Under the pieces are notes generated by a model. It was not told the origin of the DNA and did not search any database. It saw only the letters and a list, made by a program, of their open reading frames with translations. A stretch of 64,000 nucleotides of DNA from JAXLWB01 sp046328715 (GTDB lineage: Bacteria; Chloroflexota; Anaerolineae; Caldilineales; Caldilineaceae): NCBI GenBank assembly GCA_046328715.1, contig JAXLWB010000001.1, forward strand, positions 310,001 to 374,000, in the 5' to 3' direction. Below, one piece after another: positions 14,640-22,444 of the stretch. The position numbers and the translations under genes are program-made. Positions within the stretch are counted from its first letter, which is position 1, and each line of letters begins with the position of its first letter.

Positions 14640-15698
14640 TTAGACAAATTCGGCGCGGGTGATGAGTGCGGCTTCGTCTTCGGGAAGGACAAGATCGAAG
14701 GCTTGCAGCACTACGTTGCGGATGGCCAGGAGCTCAGCGCGGCCTTGCGGTGCCAGCGTGCCGAGTAATAACTTGGGCAGATGATTGGCTAGCCACTGTG
14801 CCACAAAGGGTGCCGGGATCTTGAGTCGCTTGCAGGGCCAAATGATCAGATTGGCCGTAAGCTGGCTGCGATCCATGCGGGCAAAGGTCGAGATTGGCTG
14901 TTCGTCAAAGGTGCTGCGATTCACGGTCGCCAACAATGCACCATCTTCGAGTGCTTCAACGATCATCACGGCTTCAATGGCGTGGCGAAAGTACGCCACT
15001 TCGCTACAACCAGCCAGGTTCGGTTCGGATAGAAAGATTGCTTCTGATGTGGGGCGGCTAAATAGCTTATAGCCAGAGTGAAAATCGGGTACTTCATGTA
15101 TGGTCGTGGCAAATTGCAGTGCCAACGGTCGCCCGCAAATGGCGGCATTGTAGTGCAAGGCGTCAAGCAGCATCCGATCGGCCAATTCTTCTTGTTCGGC
15201 GCGCAGAAAACCAAGGGGACGATGCAGCGAAATACGATTGCCTAGCACAATCACTCGCTCGTTGCCAGTGTAGTTTGTGACATGTTCCGCCGCACGCACA
15301 AAGTTGAGCAACTCATTGGCAAAGTGATCGCCGTCGTGATCGACCGCAGTCAGGTAATGGACATCGCTCTTCTCCAACAATTCACGCATGCCGTTACGCA
15401 AGCTAGAGAGCTTTCCGCCATTCTTTTCCGATGCCAGCCACCGAGTCTGGTAGCGGCTTGCCACTCGTTCGGCAACCTGGGCGGCCAGTCCGGGGCCATC
15501 GGCGCTGATACAAATATGTTGCGCATCAGCCACTTCGCGCACAAAGAGCTGCACAGTACTGGCAAGCAAATCCTCAGCAAATTGGGGATCTGTCTCAGCG
15601 TGGAAGTAGGTCGGGATGACGACGCCGGTAGCCTGCTCAAGCAGATCGACTGTGCGTGCTAAACTGGTACTTGGGGTCTTATTCAATGGGACAACCAT
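14640..15698 (-). CDS. Glycosyltransferase-2-like (GT-A fold) protein
   Basis: A 352-residue protein with a nucleotide-sugar-transferase look: VVIPTYFHAETDP at about 22-34, AQHICISADGPG, a KNGGKLSSLRNGM segment like the GKg-AlN stretch of GT2 enzymes, and an acidic DHDGDHF at about 119-125 in the position of the DxD metal motif. The second half is not typical of GT2 enzymes and ends without a membrane segment. No acceptor can be named. It sits in the minus-strand run between an APH-like kinase and DUF362. Confidence 0.6.
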   Translation of the reverse strand: MVVPLNKTPSTSLARTVDLLEQATGVVIPTYFHAETDPQFAEDLLASTVQLFVREVADAQHICISADGPGLAAQVAERVASRYQTRWLASEKNGGKLSSLRNGMRELLEKSDVHYLTAVDHDGDHFANELLNFVRAAEHVTNYTGNERVIVLGNRISLHRPLGFLRAEQEELADRMLLDALHYNAAICGRPLALQFATTIHEVPDFHSGYKLFSRPTSEAIFLSEPNLAGCSEVAYFRHAIEAVMIVEALEDGALLATVNRSTFDEQPISTFARMDRSQLTANLIIWPCKRLKIPAPFVAQWLANHLPKLLLGTLAPQGRAELLAIRNVVLQAFDLVLPEDEAALITRAEFV

Positions 15699-15751
15699 TC
15701 TTTCAATTGACTTGGATCTTTAATAACACTGCTGATGGTAACCTCATGCAC

Positions 15752-16804
15752 CTAATGCTTTTCAATCTTTGCTTGAATGCGTTGTAGCAGTTCGGAACAA
15801 TCATAACTTTGGAGTGGAAACAGCTTCTGCAATTGTGCCCAAGCGTGATCGAGATCTTCGGGAGCGGCATCTTCAAGCAGTAGCCAGGAGCCGTAGTCGG
15901 CAATTTGTACGAGTTGATTCCGGGCCAGATAATAGTCGAGAATCTCGCTGTGAAGTTCAGGCATCGGGTCGCAGTTGATCAGGTAATACGTGACAACTTT
16001 CTCAAAGTTCGCACCCCAAAAGTCCAGCAAGTCACGCTCAACCGGCGCTTTGAGTAGCTTGCCCCAGTCGATAATGACAAGTCGGCCATCACTTAGAGCC
16101 AGGATGTTTTCGTAGGCAAGGTCACCATGGGTCAGCGCTGGATTGTAGCTTTGCTGCTGCGCCTTGTCTGCCAGCTTTTCGGCACGGAGCAGACATTGTA
16201 ACACGAGATCTTTTTCATGTTTGAGAAGCTGCCAGGCTTGCTGACGAATATCGTCATTTATTCGTAGCTTTTGCTCGGTTGCCGCCAAAACATCCAGTAA
16301 CCAGGACTTGAAGCCGATCGCAAAAGGTTCTTCTGGTATATCTGCCAAAGAATGTCGGGTTGTGAGGAGCTTTCGTGTATCACTGTGTAATGCTGCAATC
16401 AGTTTGCCGATTTGCTGCCAATCCTGTTGCTGTGGGGCTGTGAGTGTAAGTCCATCGCCCACAACATAGTCGAAAACTGCAACCGTGAAATCGCCAAAGC
16501 GAGTTACAACTTCGCCCGAGCGGGTTGGTAATGGAGCAACAATGTAATCGAGTCCGTGCGTATTTACAAGCTGATAGACTACCTGATAGGGGCGCTTCAA
16601 CTGTTCTAGTTGAGCTTCATCATACCCTTCGACAAAACTATGCACTTTGACAAAATAGCGTTGGCCTGAAGTGGATGTTGCGATATATCCGTAGCTTTCT
16701 TCGCCTTTGGGCACAAACGTCAACTGTTCAATCACCAAGCCATATTCATCTCGCAGCCGACGGATCAGCGCAATTCTATCAATACGTGATGTGTCGGATT
16801 TCAT
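15752..16804 (-). CDS. Aminoglycoside-phosphotransferase-fold kinase
   Basis: A 350-residue APH/choline-kinase-fold protein. The catalytic loop is LTHGDLAYENILAL (His, Asp, Asn) and the metal motif is VIIDWGKLLKAP, with the N-lobe strand GYIATSTSGQRYFVKVHSF holding the ATP-binding Lys. The ATG overlaps the Thg1 stop by 4 nt (ATGA), so the genes are translationally coupled. Substrates in this superfamily range from antibiotics to homoserine, thiamine and ribose; none is indicated. The coupling to two RNA-end enzymes raises the possibility of a role in the same process, though it may simply share the operon. Confidence 0.8.
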   Translation of the reverse strand: MKSDTSRIDRIALIRRLRDEYGLVIEQLTFVPKGEESYGYIATSTSGQRYFVKVHSFVEGYDEAQLEQLKRPYQVVYQLVNTHGLDYIVAPLPTRSGEVVTRFGDFTVAVFDYVVGDGLTLTAPQQQDWQQIGKLIAALHSDTRKLLTTRHSLADIPEEPFAIGFKSWLLDVLAATEQKLRINDDIRQQAWQLLKHEKDLVLQCLLRAEKLADKAQQQSYNPALTHGDLAYENILALSDGRLVIIDWGKLLKAPVERDLLDFWGANFEKVVTYYLINCDPMPELHSEILDYYLARNQLVQIADYGSWLLLEDAAPEDLDHAWAQLQKLFPLQSYDCSELLQRIQAKIEKH

Positions 16805-17559
16805 TGCAGCAGCAATCTCCGAACAAACTCTGTATACTCATCCTTCATCGGTAACTCCAACTCCACCTTCAACCTGCGCCGTTGAGCCAGGACGCTTTCA
16901 CCGGTGACGGGGTTATAGCCTTGCTTGGTGTACGCTTCCCAGAAGACGCCGACCCCACGTTTTTGCCAGCGCGGCAGATCGTTGAAGTTGATGCCATGTT
17001 GAAAGAGTAGCTCATTCTTGGCGGCGACTGACATTCCCTCCAGGGTTGATGTCGCTTGGCCGACACTTTTTCCCTCTTTGCGTAGCAGCCAATAACAATG
17101 ACTGTTGAGCGCGTTGCGATGAGCATCTTCGCTGCGCCAGCGGAAGTAATCGACTACTTGCTCGACCTGTGGCAGTTGTGAGATGCGCGAGTCAAAGGTG
17201 CCATGTGCTCCCAATTGCAACGAAAAATGGACGCTTGCCTCGGCTGCTAGCACAGAGTCGTACTTGCGCAGTTTGCGCTCAAAGGTCTCTTCGTCAGGAT
17301 GGAAGAGCAGCGAGATCTCATCGCTTTGCGTATAGCCATAAAGGACACGAAAACCGCACTGCATCAGATGTTGCGTGGTGCTGACCATCAGATCGCGCAT
17401 GCGTTCATCAAAGGGGGCCTCGAACTGGTGGATTTCCTTAGTCAAGCGCGTGAAGCCACGCCCATCTAGCCGCGCTACCATAAAAATGCCAGGCAGCACA
17501 CAATGATCGTGGGCCGTCTCGAAGAGACGCATCTTGCGATCCAGTTCATCAAAGGTCAT
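16801..17559 (-). CDS. Thg1-like 3'-5' RNA polymerase
   Basis: A 252-residue full-length member of the tRNA-His guanylyltransferase superfamily. Metal-binding Asp32 lies in VARLDGRGFTRLT and the second acidic site in YTQSDEISLLF (Asp80-Glu81). The family segments DAHRNALNSHCYWLL and NELLFQHGINFNDLP follow. Eukaryotic Thg1 adds G-1 to tRNA-His; bacterial Thg1-like proteins, where studied, rather repair 5'-truncated tRNAs by templated 3'-5' addition. Bacteria usually encode G-1, so repair is the likelier role here. The gene overlaps the upstream polynucleotide-kinase-like gene by 11 nt and the downstream kinase gene by 4 nt. Confidence 0.93.
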   Translation of the reverse strand: MTFDELDRKMRLFETAHDHCVLPGIFMVARLDGRGFTRLTKEIHQFEAPFDERMRDLMVSTTQHLMQCGFRVLYGYTQSDEISLLFHPDEETFERKLRKYDSVLAAEASVHFSLQLGAHGTFDSRISQLPQVEQVVDYFRWRSEDAHRNALNSHCYWLLRKEGKSVGQATSTLEGMSVAAKNELLFQHGINFNDLPRWQKRGVGVFWEAYTKQGYNPVTGESVLAQRRRLKVELELPMKDEYTEFVRRLLLQ

Positions 17560-18004
17560 CTTGCCACTCCTGAATGGAAAACTGGTCGGGTGGAAGGAGC
17601 GTCACGTAGTAGAGTTGATCGAAACCTTCGGTGTAACGTGGTGACTGCAACCGTTTGGCCGTGCCCCAAATCGCCAGGTCTGGTACAACGTGGTGGACGG
17701 GGCGTTGGCGATTACGTTGTAACGCAGCGAGCGCCTTTGACTGAAAATAGTAACCAATCACGCGAAACCCGGCATGTTTCGCAGCAGAGATATAGCGTGC
17801 TCGAAACGTCTCGGTGGCATTCGTATTATCTACCACAAAGGATTGCCCCAAGCTAAGGCAAGTTTCAAGCGCACTCTTTTCTCTGCTGCGCGTCTTGAGT
17901 GTGTCTAGATTGATGTGTGTGTGCGTGGCGGCAAAACGTTGCTGATAGAACGTGGTCTTGCCGACTGCTTGGATGCCGATAAAGAGAATTGCCTCCGCTT
18001 GCAT
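17549..18004 (-). CDS. Polynucleotide-kinase-like P-loop ATPase
   Basis: A 151-residue protein that is one P-loop kinase domain. Walker A is GIQAVGKTT (Gly10-Thr18), and VVDNTNAT at 57-64 followed by Arg68 matches the DNTN motif of the 5'-kinase domain of phage T4 and bacterial Pnkp. No phosphatase or ligase domain is fused. A 5'-OH RNA kinase would supply the 5'-phosphate that Thg1-like enzymes need (they activate it with ATP), which fits its overlap with the Thg1 gene. Substrate is inferred from family and context. The preceding ComB-like gene ends 6 nt upstream. Confidence 0.85.
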   Translation of the reverse strand: MQAEAILFIGIQAVGKTTFYQQRFAATHTHINLDTLKTRSREKSALETCLSLGQSFVVDNTNATETFRARYISAAKHAGFRVIGYYFQSKALAALQRNRQRPVHHVVPDLAIWGTAKRLQSPRYTEGFDQLYYVTLLPPDQFSIQEWQDDL

Positions 18005-18010
18005 GATCGT

Positions 18011-18733
18011 TTAACTCTTCTGATCTTGATAGGCACCTTCGTGCAAGAACGGGACACAGCCGCTGATGTTTGCTGCTCCGACGAGCCCGACATTTTGCTC
18101 CAAGCCTGCCTCAATGTGTTCTTTGGCCGAGGCACAGCTACGCAAGATTTGATCGAGCTCGCTTTGGGCATCTAAAAAGGCCGCCCGTGCTGCCCGTGAC
18201 TCTGGCGACAGATTTCCTGACAATTCACTCAAAATGGCTCCGGCACCAATCCAATCTTCATAGGCGGGGCGCAGTGAGCCATCATCCCGCCAGCGCTCGC
18301 CTGCTGGAATCACGCTGATGCACTTGCCGTAGCGTTGGGCAGCCTGAGCGACCGCCTGGTAATTGCGCAAACAACCAGCAAAGGTCGGTGTCTCTCCCGT
18401 TGCCAGGCTCAGCGTTGAGCCATTGAGCGAGGGCAGCACCAGCCGATAGCCATTGGGGATCGTCAGCAGTGAATGAGGTGACAGCGAATAGCCTGAGACA
18501 CCTAAGCCAAAGCCAGCTACCTGCGCCTCGCGAGCTTTCGCAAAATCTTCTAATTCTTCCCGTTTGCCATTGTAGGGAAAGACTGTCGCTCCCCGTGCCG
18601 TTGCAATTTCGACACAGGTGGAGAATGAGAAGACATCGACGATGATGATCGCGTCGCTGATCGGTGCTAGCTGCAGCACACCTTGAATGCCCCATTCACA
18701 GCGCACTTCAAAGTCAGATTGATTGAATAGCAT
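18011..18733 (-). CDS. ComB-like 2-phosphosulfolactate phosphatase family
   Basis: A 240-residue protein of the ComB family: IIIVDVFSFSTCVEIATARG near the N-terminus, LVLPSLNGSTLS at mid-protein, FAGCLRN, and the motif PAGERWRDDGSLRPAYEDW. ComB hydrolyses 2-phosphosulfolactate in coenzyme M synthesis in methanogens; the many bacterial homologues, including this one, exist without a coenzyme M pathway and their substrate is unknown. Its ATG overlaps the stop of the upstream SDR gene (TAATG) and the kinase gene follows after 6 nt, so these genes form one transcription unit. Confidence 0.8.
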   Translation of the reverse strand: MLFNQSDFEVRCEWGIQGVLQLAPISDAIIIVDVFSFSTCVEIATARGATVFPYNGKREELEDFAKAREAQVAGFGLGVSGYSLSPHSLLTIPNGYRLVLPSLNGSTLSLATGETPTFAGCLRNYQAVAQAAQRYGKCISVIPAGERWRDDGSLRPAYEDWIGAGAILSELSGNLSPESRAARAAFLDAQSELDQILRSCASAKEHIEAGLEQNVGLVGAANISGCVPFLHEGAYQDQKS

Positions 18734-19491
18734 TACCCTCTTCCCACATATGGCATCTTGGTCGCCATCACCGTCATAAAGAGTACGTTTGCATCAAGTG
18801 GCAGGTTGGCCATGTAGACAACGGCTTTGGCCACGGCGTCCACATCCATGCGTGGTTCGACCATCATGGTGCCGTTAGCTTGGGGCACGCCCTTGTTCAT
18901 GCGTTCGGTCATGTCGGTGGCGGCGTTACCGATGTCGATCTGGCCCACGGCAATGTCATACTTGCGTCCGTCGAGCGAGGTCGCTTTGGTAAGGCCGGAG
19001 ATTGCATGTTTGGTGGCGGTGTAGGGTGCTGAGTTGGGACGGGGAGCATGAGCCGAAATCGAGCCATTGTTGATAATGCGCCCGCCCATCGGTGTCTGAC
19101 TCTTCATGATCTTGAAGGCTTCTTGCGTGCAGAGAAACGAGCCGGTGAGGTTGACATCGATCACCGTCTGCCATTGTTCAAAGCTCAGCTCTTCGAACAA
19201 AATACCTGGCGCACCCATGCCCGCATTGTTGAAGAGCAAATCGAGCCGTCCGAATTTGTCCATCGCCTTGGCAAACAGCGCCTTGACTGAGGCCGCATTG
19301 CCGACATCGGTAGGCACTGCCAATGCCTGTGCGCCAAGCGATCCAATTTCTGCTGCCACTGCGTCCAATGGTTCTGGACGTCGCCCTGCCAATACTACCG
19401 CATAGCCTTCCTTCGCCAATGCCAATGCCGACGCCTTGCCAATACCCGTGCCTGCGCCGGTGATCAATGCTACTTTGGTTGGAGTGTTCAT
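18733..19491 (-). CDS. Short-chain dehydrogenase/reductase
   Basis: A classical SDR of 252 residues. The NAD(P)-binding TGAGTGIGKASA lies at 11-22, NNAG at about 89-92, and the catalytic Ser-Tyr-Lys triad in NGSISAHAPRPNSAPYTATKHA. Arg following the GxxxGxG strand (AGRRPEP) points to NADPH. It probably reduces or oxidises a hydroxyl/keto group of an unknown metabolite. It is the first gene of the run that continues with ComB, the RNA-end kinase and Thg1. Confidence 0.9.
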   Translation of the reverse strand: MNTPTKVALITGAGTGIGKASALALAKEGYAVVLAGRRPEPLDAVAAEIGSLGAQALAVPTDVGNAASVKALFAKAMDKFGRLDLLFNNAGMGAPGILFEELSFEQWQTVIDVNLTGSFLCTQEAFKIMKSQTPMGGRIINNGSISAHAPRPNSAPYTATKHAISGLTKATSLDGRKYDIAVGQIDIGNAATDMTERMNKGVPQANGTMMVEPRMDVDAVAKAVVYMANLPLDANVLFMTVMATKMPYVGRG

Positions 19492-19520
19492 GTTGGTGGA
19501 GAGAAAGTAAGAGAGTGCGA

Positions 19521-19604
19521 CAGTGTATCAGTAAATCGGTAGGACTGTAGGACAGCAAATCAGTGCGCACTGTCCTACAGTCTTACTATTTTACTGTCTA
19601 CTGA
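19521..19604. repeat. Imperfect 35-bp inverted repeat
   Basis: Core arms GACTGTAGGACAG (19543-19555) and CTGTCCTACAGTC (19570-19582) are perfect; outer parts reach 19521 and 19604 with mismatches. It lies between the DinB gene end and the SDR gene start and abuts the DinB stop codon. Confidence 0.85.
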
Positions 19605-20126
19605 TTAAAACGGATAGCCCTTCAACCCCTGCACGCCCTTCAATGCAGCAATTTCGCCTGTGTGCCAATTGAGGTTGGCAAGGACGATGCTGCCCATGAA
19701 GTTGCCGATTGCGGGATTGCCAAATTGGGGCGAATCTACCACATTACCCAAATCGGCATCGGAGAGTGAAGCAAGATAGGCATCGGTATTGGTATAGACT
19801 GCCTGCGCATAAGCACGTAGCGCTTCAAGATCGATTTGCACTCGCTGCCCCCACTCATGCATACCGCCACCAACAGGAGGTAACTCGCTCAGGCCCGTCT
19901 TGCCGGCCCAACTAGAAGCCAACATAGGTGGACCCTTGCGCGCCATGGCATTGACCAGAAAATCTTCGCCCGTAACAATGTGGGCATAATTGGCCCCGAT
20001 CGAATTGGCTGTTCCAGGTGGTTGCCAGTGCAGCGCCTCGTTGCTGACATCGGCCATCGTTCCTTCCAGCACTTGGTGACACTGTTTGAGTGCCGCCCGT
20101 AAAATATCTACGGCGTAGTTTGACAT
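19605..20126 (-). CDS. DinB-superfamily protein
   Basis: A 173-residue four-helix-bundle protein of the DinB/YfiT superfamily. The expected three metal-binding histidines are mostly visible: His in GANYAHIVTGED and His in NLNWHTGEIAALKG, the latter the typical C-terminal H-x3-E-x6-K/G signature. Members act as metal-dependent thiol transferases (mycothiol, bacillithiol) or are uncharacterised; no thiol pathway gene is near. Start ATG 20126 is preceded by AAAGGAGAA. Confidence 0.8.
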   Translation of the reverse strand: MSNYAVDILRAALKQCHQVLEGTMADVSNEALHWQPPGTANSIGANYAHIVTGEDFLVNAMARKGPPMLASSWAGKTGLSELPPVGGGMHEWGQRVQIDLEALRAYAQAVYTNTDAYLASLSDADLGNVVDSPQFGNPAIGNFMGSIVLANLNWHTGEIAALKGVQGLKGYPF

Positions 20127-20232
20127 CGTTTCTCCTTTGTTTTGGCGATTTCAAAATAAAAAATATTCCAATCAAATCGCTTGAGCCATCGTAAAAAGCT
20201 TTGGAATTGGACTGTTTATTTTTGCAATGGCA

Positions 20233-21507
20233 TTATCCGATGAGATGAAATTCTGTTTGTCTGCCATGTAGCCAGCGCATCTGTCCCCCAGAGAGCACAG
20301 CATCCTCTTCTAGCGCAATGCGCACCAATTGATCAGCCCATTCAGGGATAGGTTTGGTCACATTTAATTCAATTGAATAACAGGTTTGATCGAAAACGGG
20401 ATAATCGCCTCGTCCAGGCACGCCACCTTGTGCATCCCAAAGACCGATGACCGGTCCGGCGGCATGACCATGATAACCAAGGGGATGGCTGTAAATTTGT
20501 GGGGCAATTCCCTCACTTTTTGCTTGGTCGAGCGCTGCTTTAAGCACCTCGTTGCCAGTGCGGCCAATTTGCATCGCTTGCATGTGAATCTCTTGCAGAC
20601 GATTGCCGTCGGCCAGTGCAGCTTTTAAGCCAGTAGGGGCATCGCTTTCTCCCGCCTTGAGCACATAGGTATGTTGCTGATGATCGGTCGCCAACCCCAA
20701 ATAGTAGAAGCCGACATCACAATGCAACAGATCGCCCGGCAAGATCAGTTTGCGCGGCTCGCCCTTGCCGCCGCCAGCCGGACCATGAAATGATAATCCA
20801 TTGGCCTGAATCTCCACTGAGGGTTGAAACCATGCCTCCAAGCCCATATCATGCATGCTCTGGCGAAACCACCACACTACATCGTCCGTAGTAGTGATGC
20901 CCGGGGTGATGACCTTTGTCGAGAATGCCTCGGCAATTAAGGCATGCCCCATCTCGACCAAACCAGGATAGACAGCAAGCTCTGCTTCAATGCGCCGCTC
21001 TAGCCAGCCGACACAGAGTCGTTCGGCACTTTGGATGCGCTTGGCGTAGGTGCGACCGAGCGCATCGCTGATCTTTTCATATTCGCTGTGGCTCAGGCCG
21101 TCGCCAAAGGCAAAGTTCTCAGCAACGTTGAGGCCAATCGTCTGCGGCTTGCGCTCTGCCACAACCCGTTTGAGACAGGCGAATTGATCCTCCTTGGTCG
21201 GGTCCCAGCCTTTTGTGTAGAACTCGCCAAAACCGTAGCGATCCAGCGTTAGCCGTTCGACTGTGCCGTCCTGTTTACGGTTAAAGATGAGAATCGTTCG
21301 ACGCCGCGCTGCCATGGATGGTTCTGGCAGCAGCGTCATGATGACCGGATCCTCATTGTACTCGCGTGCCGCGACGATCCACATGTCGAAGCCTTCACGC
21401 CTCAATAGTTCCGGGATCAGCGTGTCGAGCCGTTCTTTCAGCCAGCGGTTACGCACCTCCATCTGGGCGCGCAGGGGAAGTATTTTAGAGCGATAGGAGC
21501 TAAACAT
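20233..21507 (-). CDS. M24-family (Xaa-Pro peptidase-like) protein
   Basis: A 424-residue pita-bread-fold protein with an N-terminal creatinase-like domain (IPELLRREGFDMWIVAARE) and a C-terminal M24 domain. Typical metal ligands can be traced: LLHCDVGFYYLGLATDHQQH (Asp, Asp), the His in SHPLGYHGHAAGP and the Glu in YSIELNVT. The first Asp pair is spaced as in prolidases. I place the start at ATG 21507 (MFSSYRSKILPL), since the longer frame reads through the family B repeat and has no homology-like sequence. A TATACT -10 lies about 15 nt upstream. It could cleave Xaa-Pro peptides or act on a small amide. Confidence 0.8.
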   Translation of the reverse strand: MFSSYRSKILPLRAQMEVRNRWLKERLDTLIPELLRREGFDMWIVAAREYNEDPVIMTLLPEPSMAARRRTILIFNRKQDGTVERLTLDRYGFGEFYTKGWDPTKEDQFACLKRVVAERKPQTIGLNVAENFAFGDGLSHSEYEKISDALGRTYAKRIQSAERLCVGWLERRIEAELAVYPGLVEMGHALIAEAFSTKVITPGITTTDDVVWWFRQSMHDMGLEAWFQPSVEIQANGLSFHGPAGGGKGEPRKLILPGDLLHCDVGFYYLGLATDHQQHTYVLKAGESDAPTGLKAALADGNRLQEIHMQAMQIGRTGNEVLKAALDQAKSEGIAPQIYSHPLGYHGHAAGPVIGLWDAQGGVPGRGDYPVFDQTCYSIELNVTKPIPEWADQLVRIALEEDAVLSGGQMRWLHGRQTEFHLIG

Positions 21508-21628
21508 AGGTACGCACAGTATACCACAGCCTCGCCGTAAAACTCTGCGATTTTCCAAGCGTGATCTGAATTTGTTGGTGTGTGTGGTTTTTTGCCTCAG
21601 AGAGATGGTAGAGGGTAACCAATGGGAC

Positions 21629-21690
21629 GCGCACCGGGATGAGAGAACATCTTCTTCCATCCCGGTGCGCTGCTCATGGGTTAGCGTAGG
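21629..21690. repeat. Inverted repeat, family B copy 2
   Basis: GCGCACCGGGATG (21629-21641) and CATCCCGGTGCGC (21658-21670) form a perfect 13-bp stem over 16 nt. The right arm and the following 20 nt (21659-21690) match 28 of 32 positions at 14580-14611. Confidence 0.88.
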
Positions 21691-21770
21691 ATCGTCTGTT
21701 ACGCTGAATTCTGAACTTGTGTTATTGCCCGTATTTAGCGAGCAAATCAACAAGGGTAGGAACGAACTCG

Positions 21771-22256
21771 TTATTCAGCTTTGACGGAAACGAGGGCATC
21801 AGTCAGGATCCGTTGTTCCAGGGTCTGGCGGATCATCTCGCGTATGTGTTGGTTGATGAAGTGGCGGCTGAGCGTATCGACGGAGAGATACTTGGCACCC
21901 GCAACCACACGAACACACTGGGGCGCGCTACAGAGGCAAATAAAGGGGCGATCCATCTCCCATTCGGTCGAGGGATAGAAGAATGTCAGTTCTTCGCCGG
22001 GCGCAATTGAACGAACAGCATAGACTTCAAAGGTCGTGGTGTTGACCAATGTGTTGGGCTGGCAGGAGTGGTTCAAATAAGCAATGATGCCCAACTCTTC
22101 GATGTGGGAATCTACTCCCACCTGAATCGAGCGGTAGGATGGTTGTGTAGTTACCTGGTACTCGCGAATCGAGTGGACTAACTGCCCAGCTGTAATTGGC
22201 TTAGTCGCAATCAGCCGGGCACCATAGGCACTGTTCCCTAGAACGACTTCTAACAT
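21771..22256 (-). CDS. SET-domain protein (putative lysine methyltransferase)
   Basis: A 161-residue stand-alone SET domain. The AdoMet/lysine-channel motifs are clear: AYLNHSCQPNT at 59-69 (NHS at 62-64) and GEELTFFYPSTEW at 87-99 with the catalytic-type Tyr94. A post-SET-like cysteine set follows (Cys107, Cys109, Cys114 in ICLCSAPQC). SET proteins are best known for histone methylation in eukaryotes; bacterial ones are rarer and methylate mostly unknown proteins. The start has AGGAGAGA upstream. It is a single gene with no operon partner downstream. Confidence 0.88.
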   Translation of the reverse strand: MLEVVLGNSAYGARLIATKPITAGQLVHSIREYQVTTQPSYRSIQVGVDSHIEELGIIAYLNHSCQPNTLVNTTTFEVYAVRSIAPGEELTFFYPSTEWEMDRPFICLCSAPQCVRVVAGAKYLSVDTLSRHFINQHIREMIRQTLEQRILTDALVSVKAE

Positions 22257-22444
22257 GGCGGTATCTCTCCTTTCAATCTTCAGGCAATCTCGTTCAATGC
22301 GTACAAAAACAGAGCGTTCATTTGCCGAGCGGTGGTGCTCGTTGAGTTGAACAGTTGGGGTTCAGTTTCAAGCTGAATCATCGCAACGAATCATACAATA
22401 TTGCGTGCTTGCTGCAATTTGTCATATCGATGATTTAAGCTATG

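Noticed and set aside
20127..20232. Insertion sequence or attachment site near the M24 gene
   Set aside because: Only a short GCGATTT/AAATCGC dyad is present; there is no transposase, target duplication or integrase nearby.
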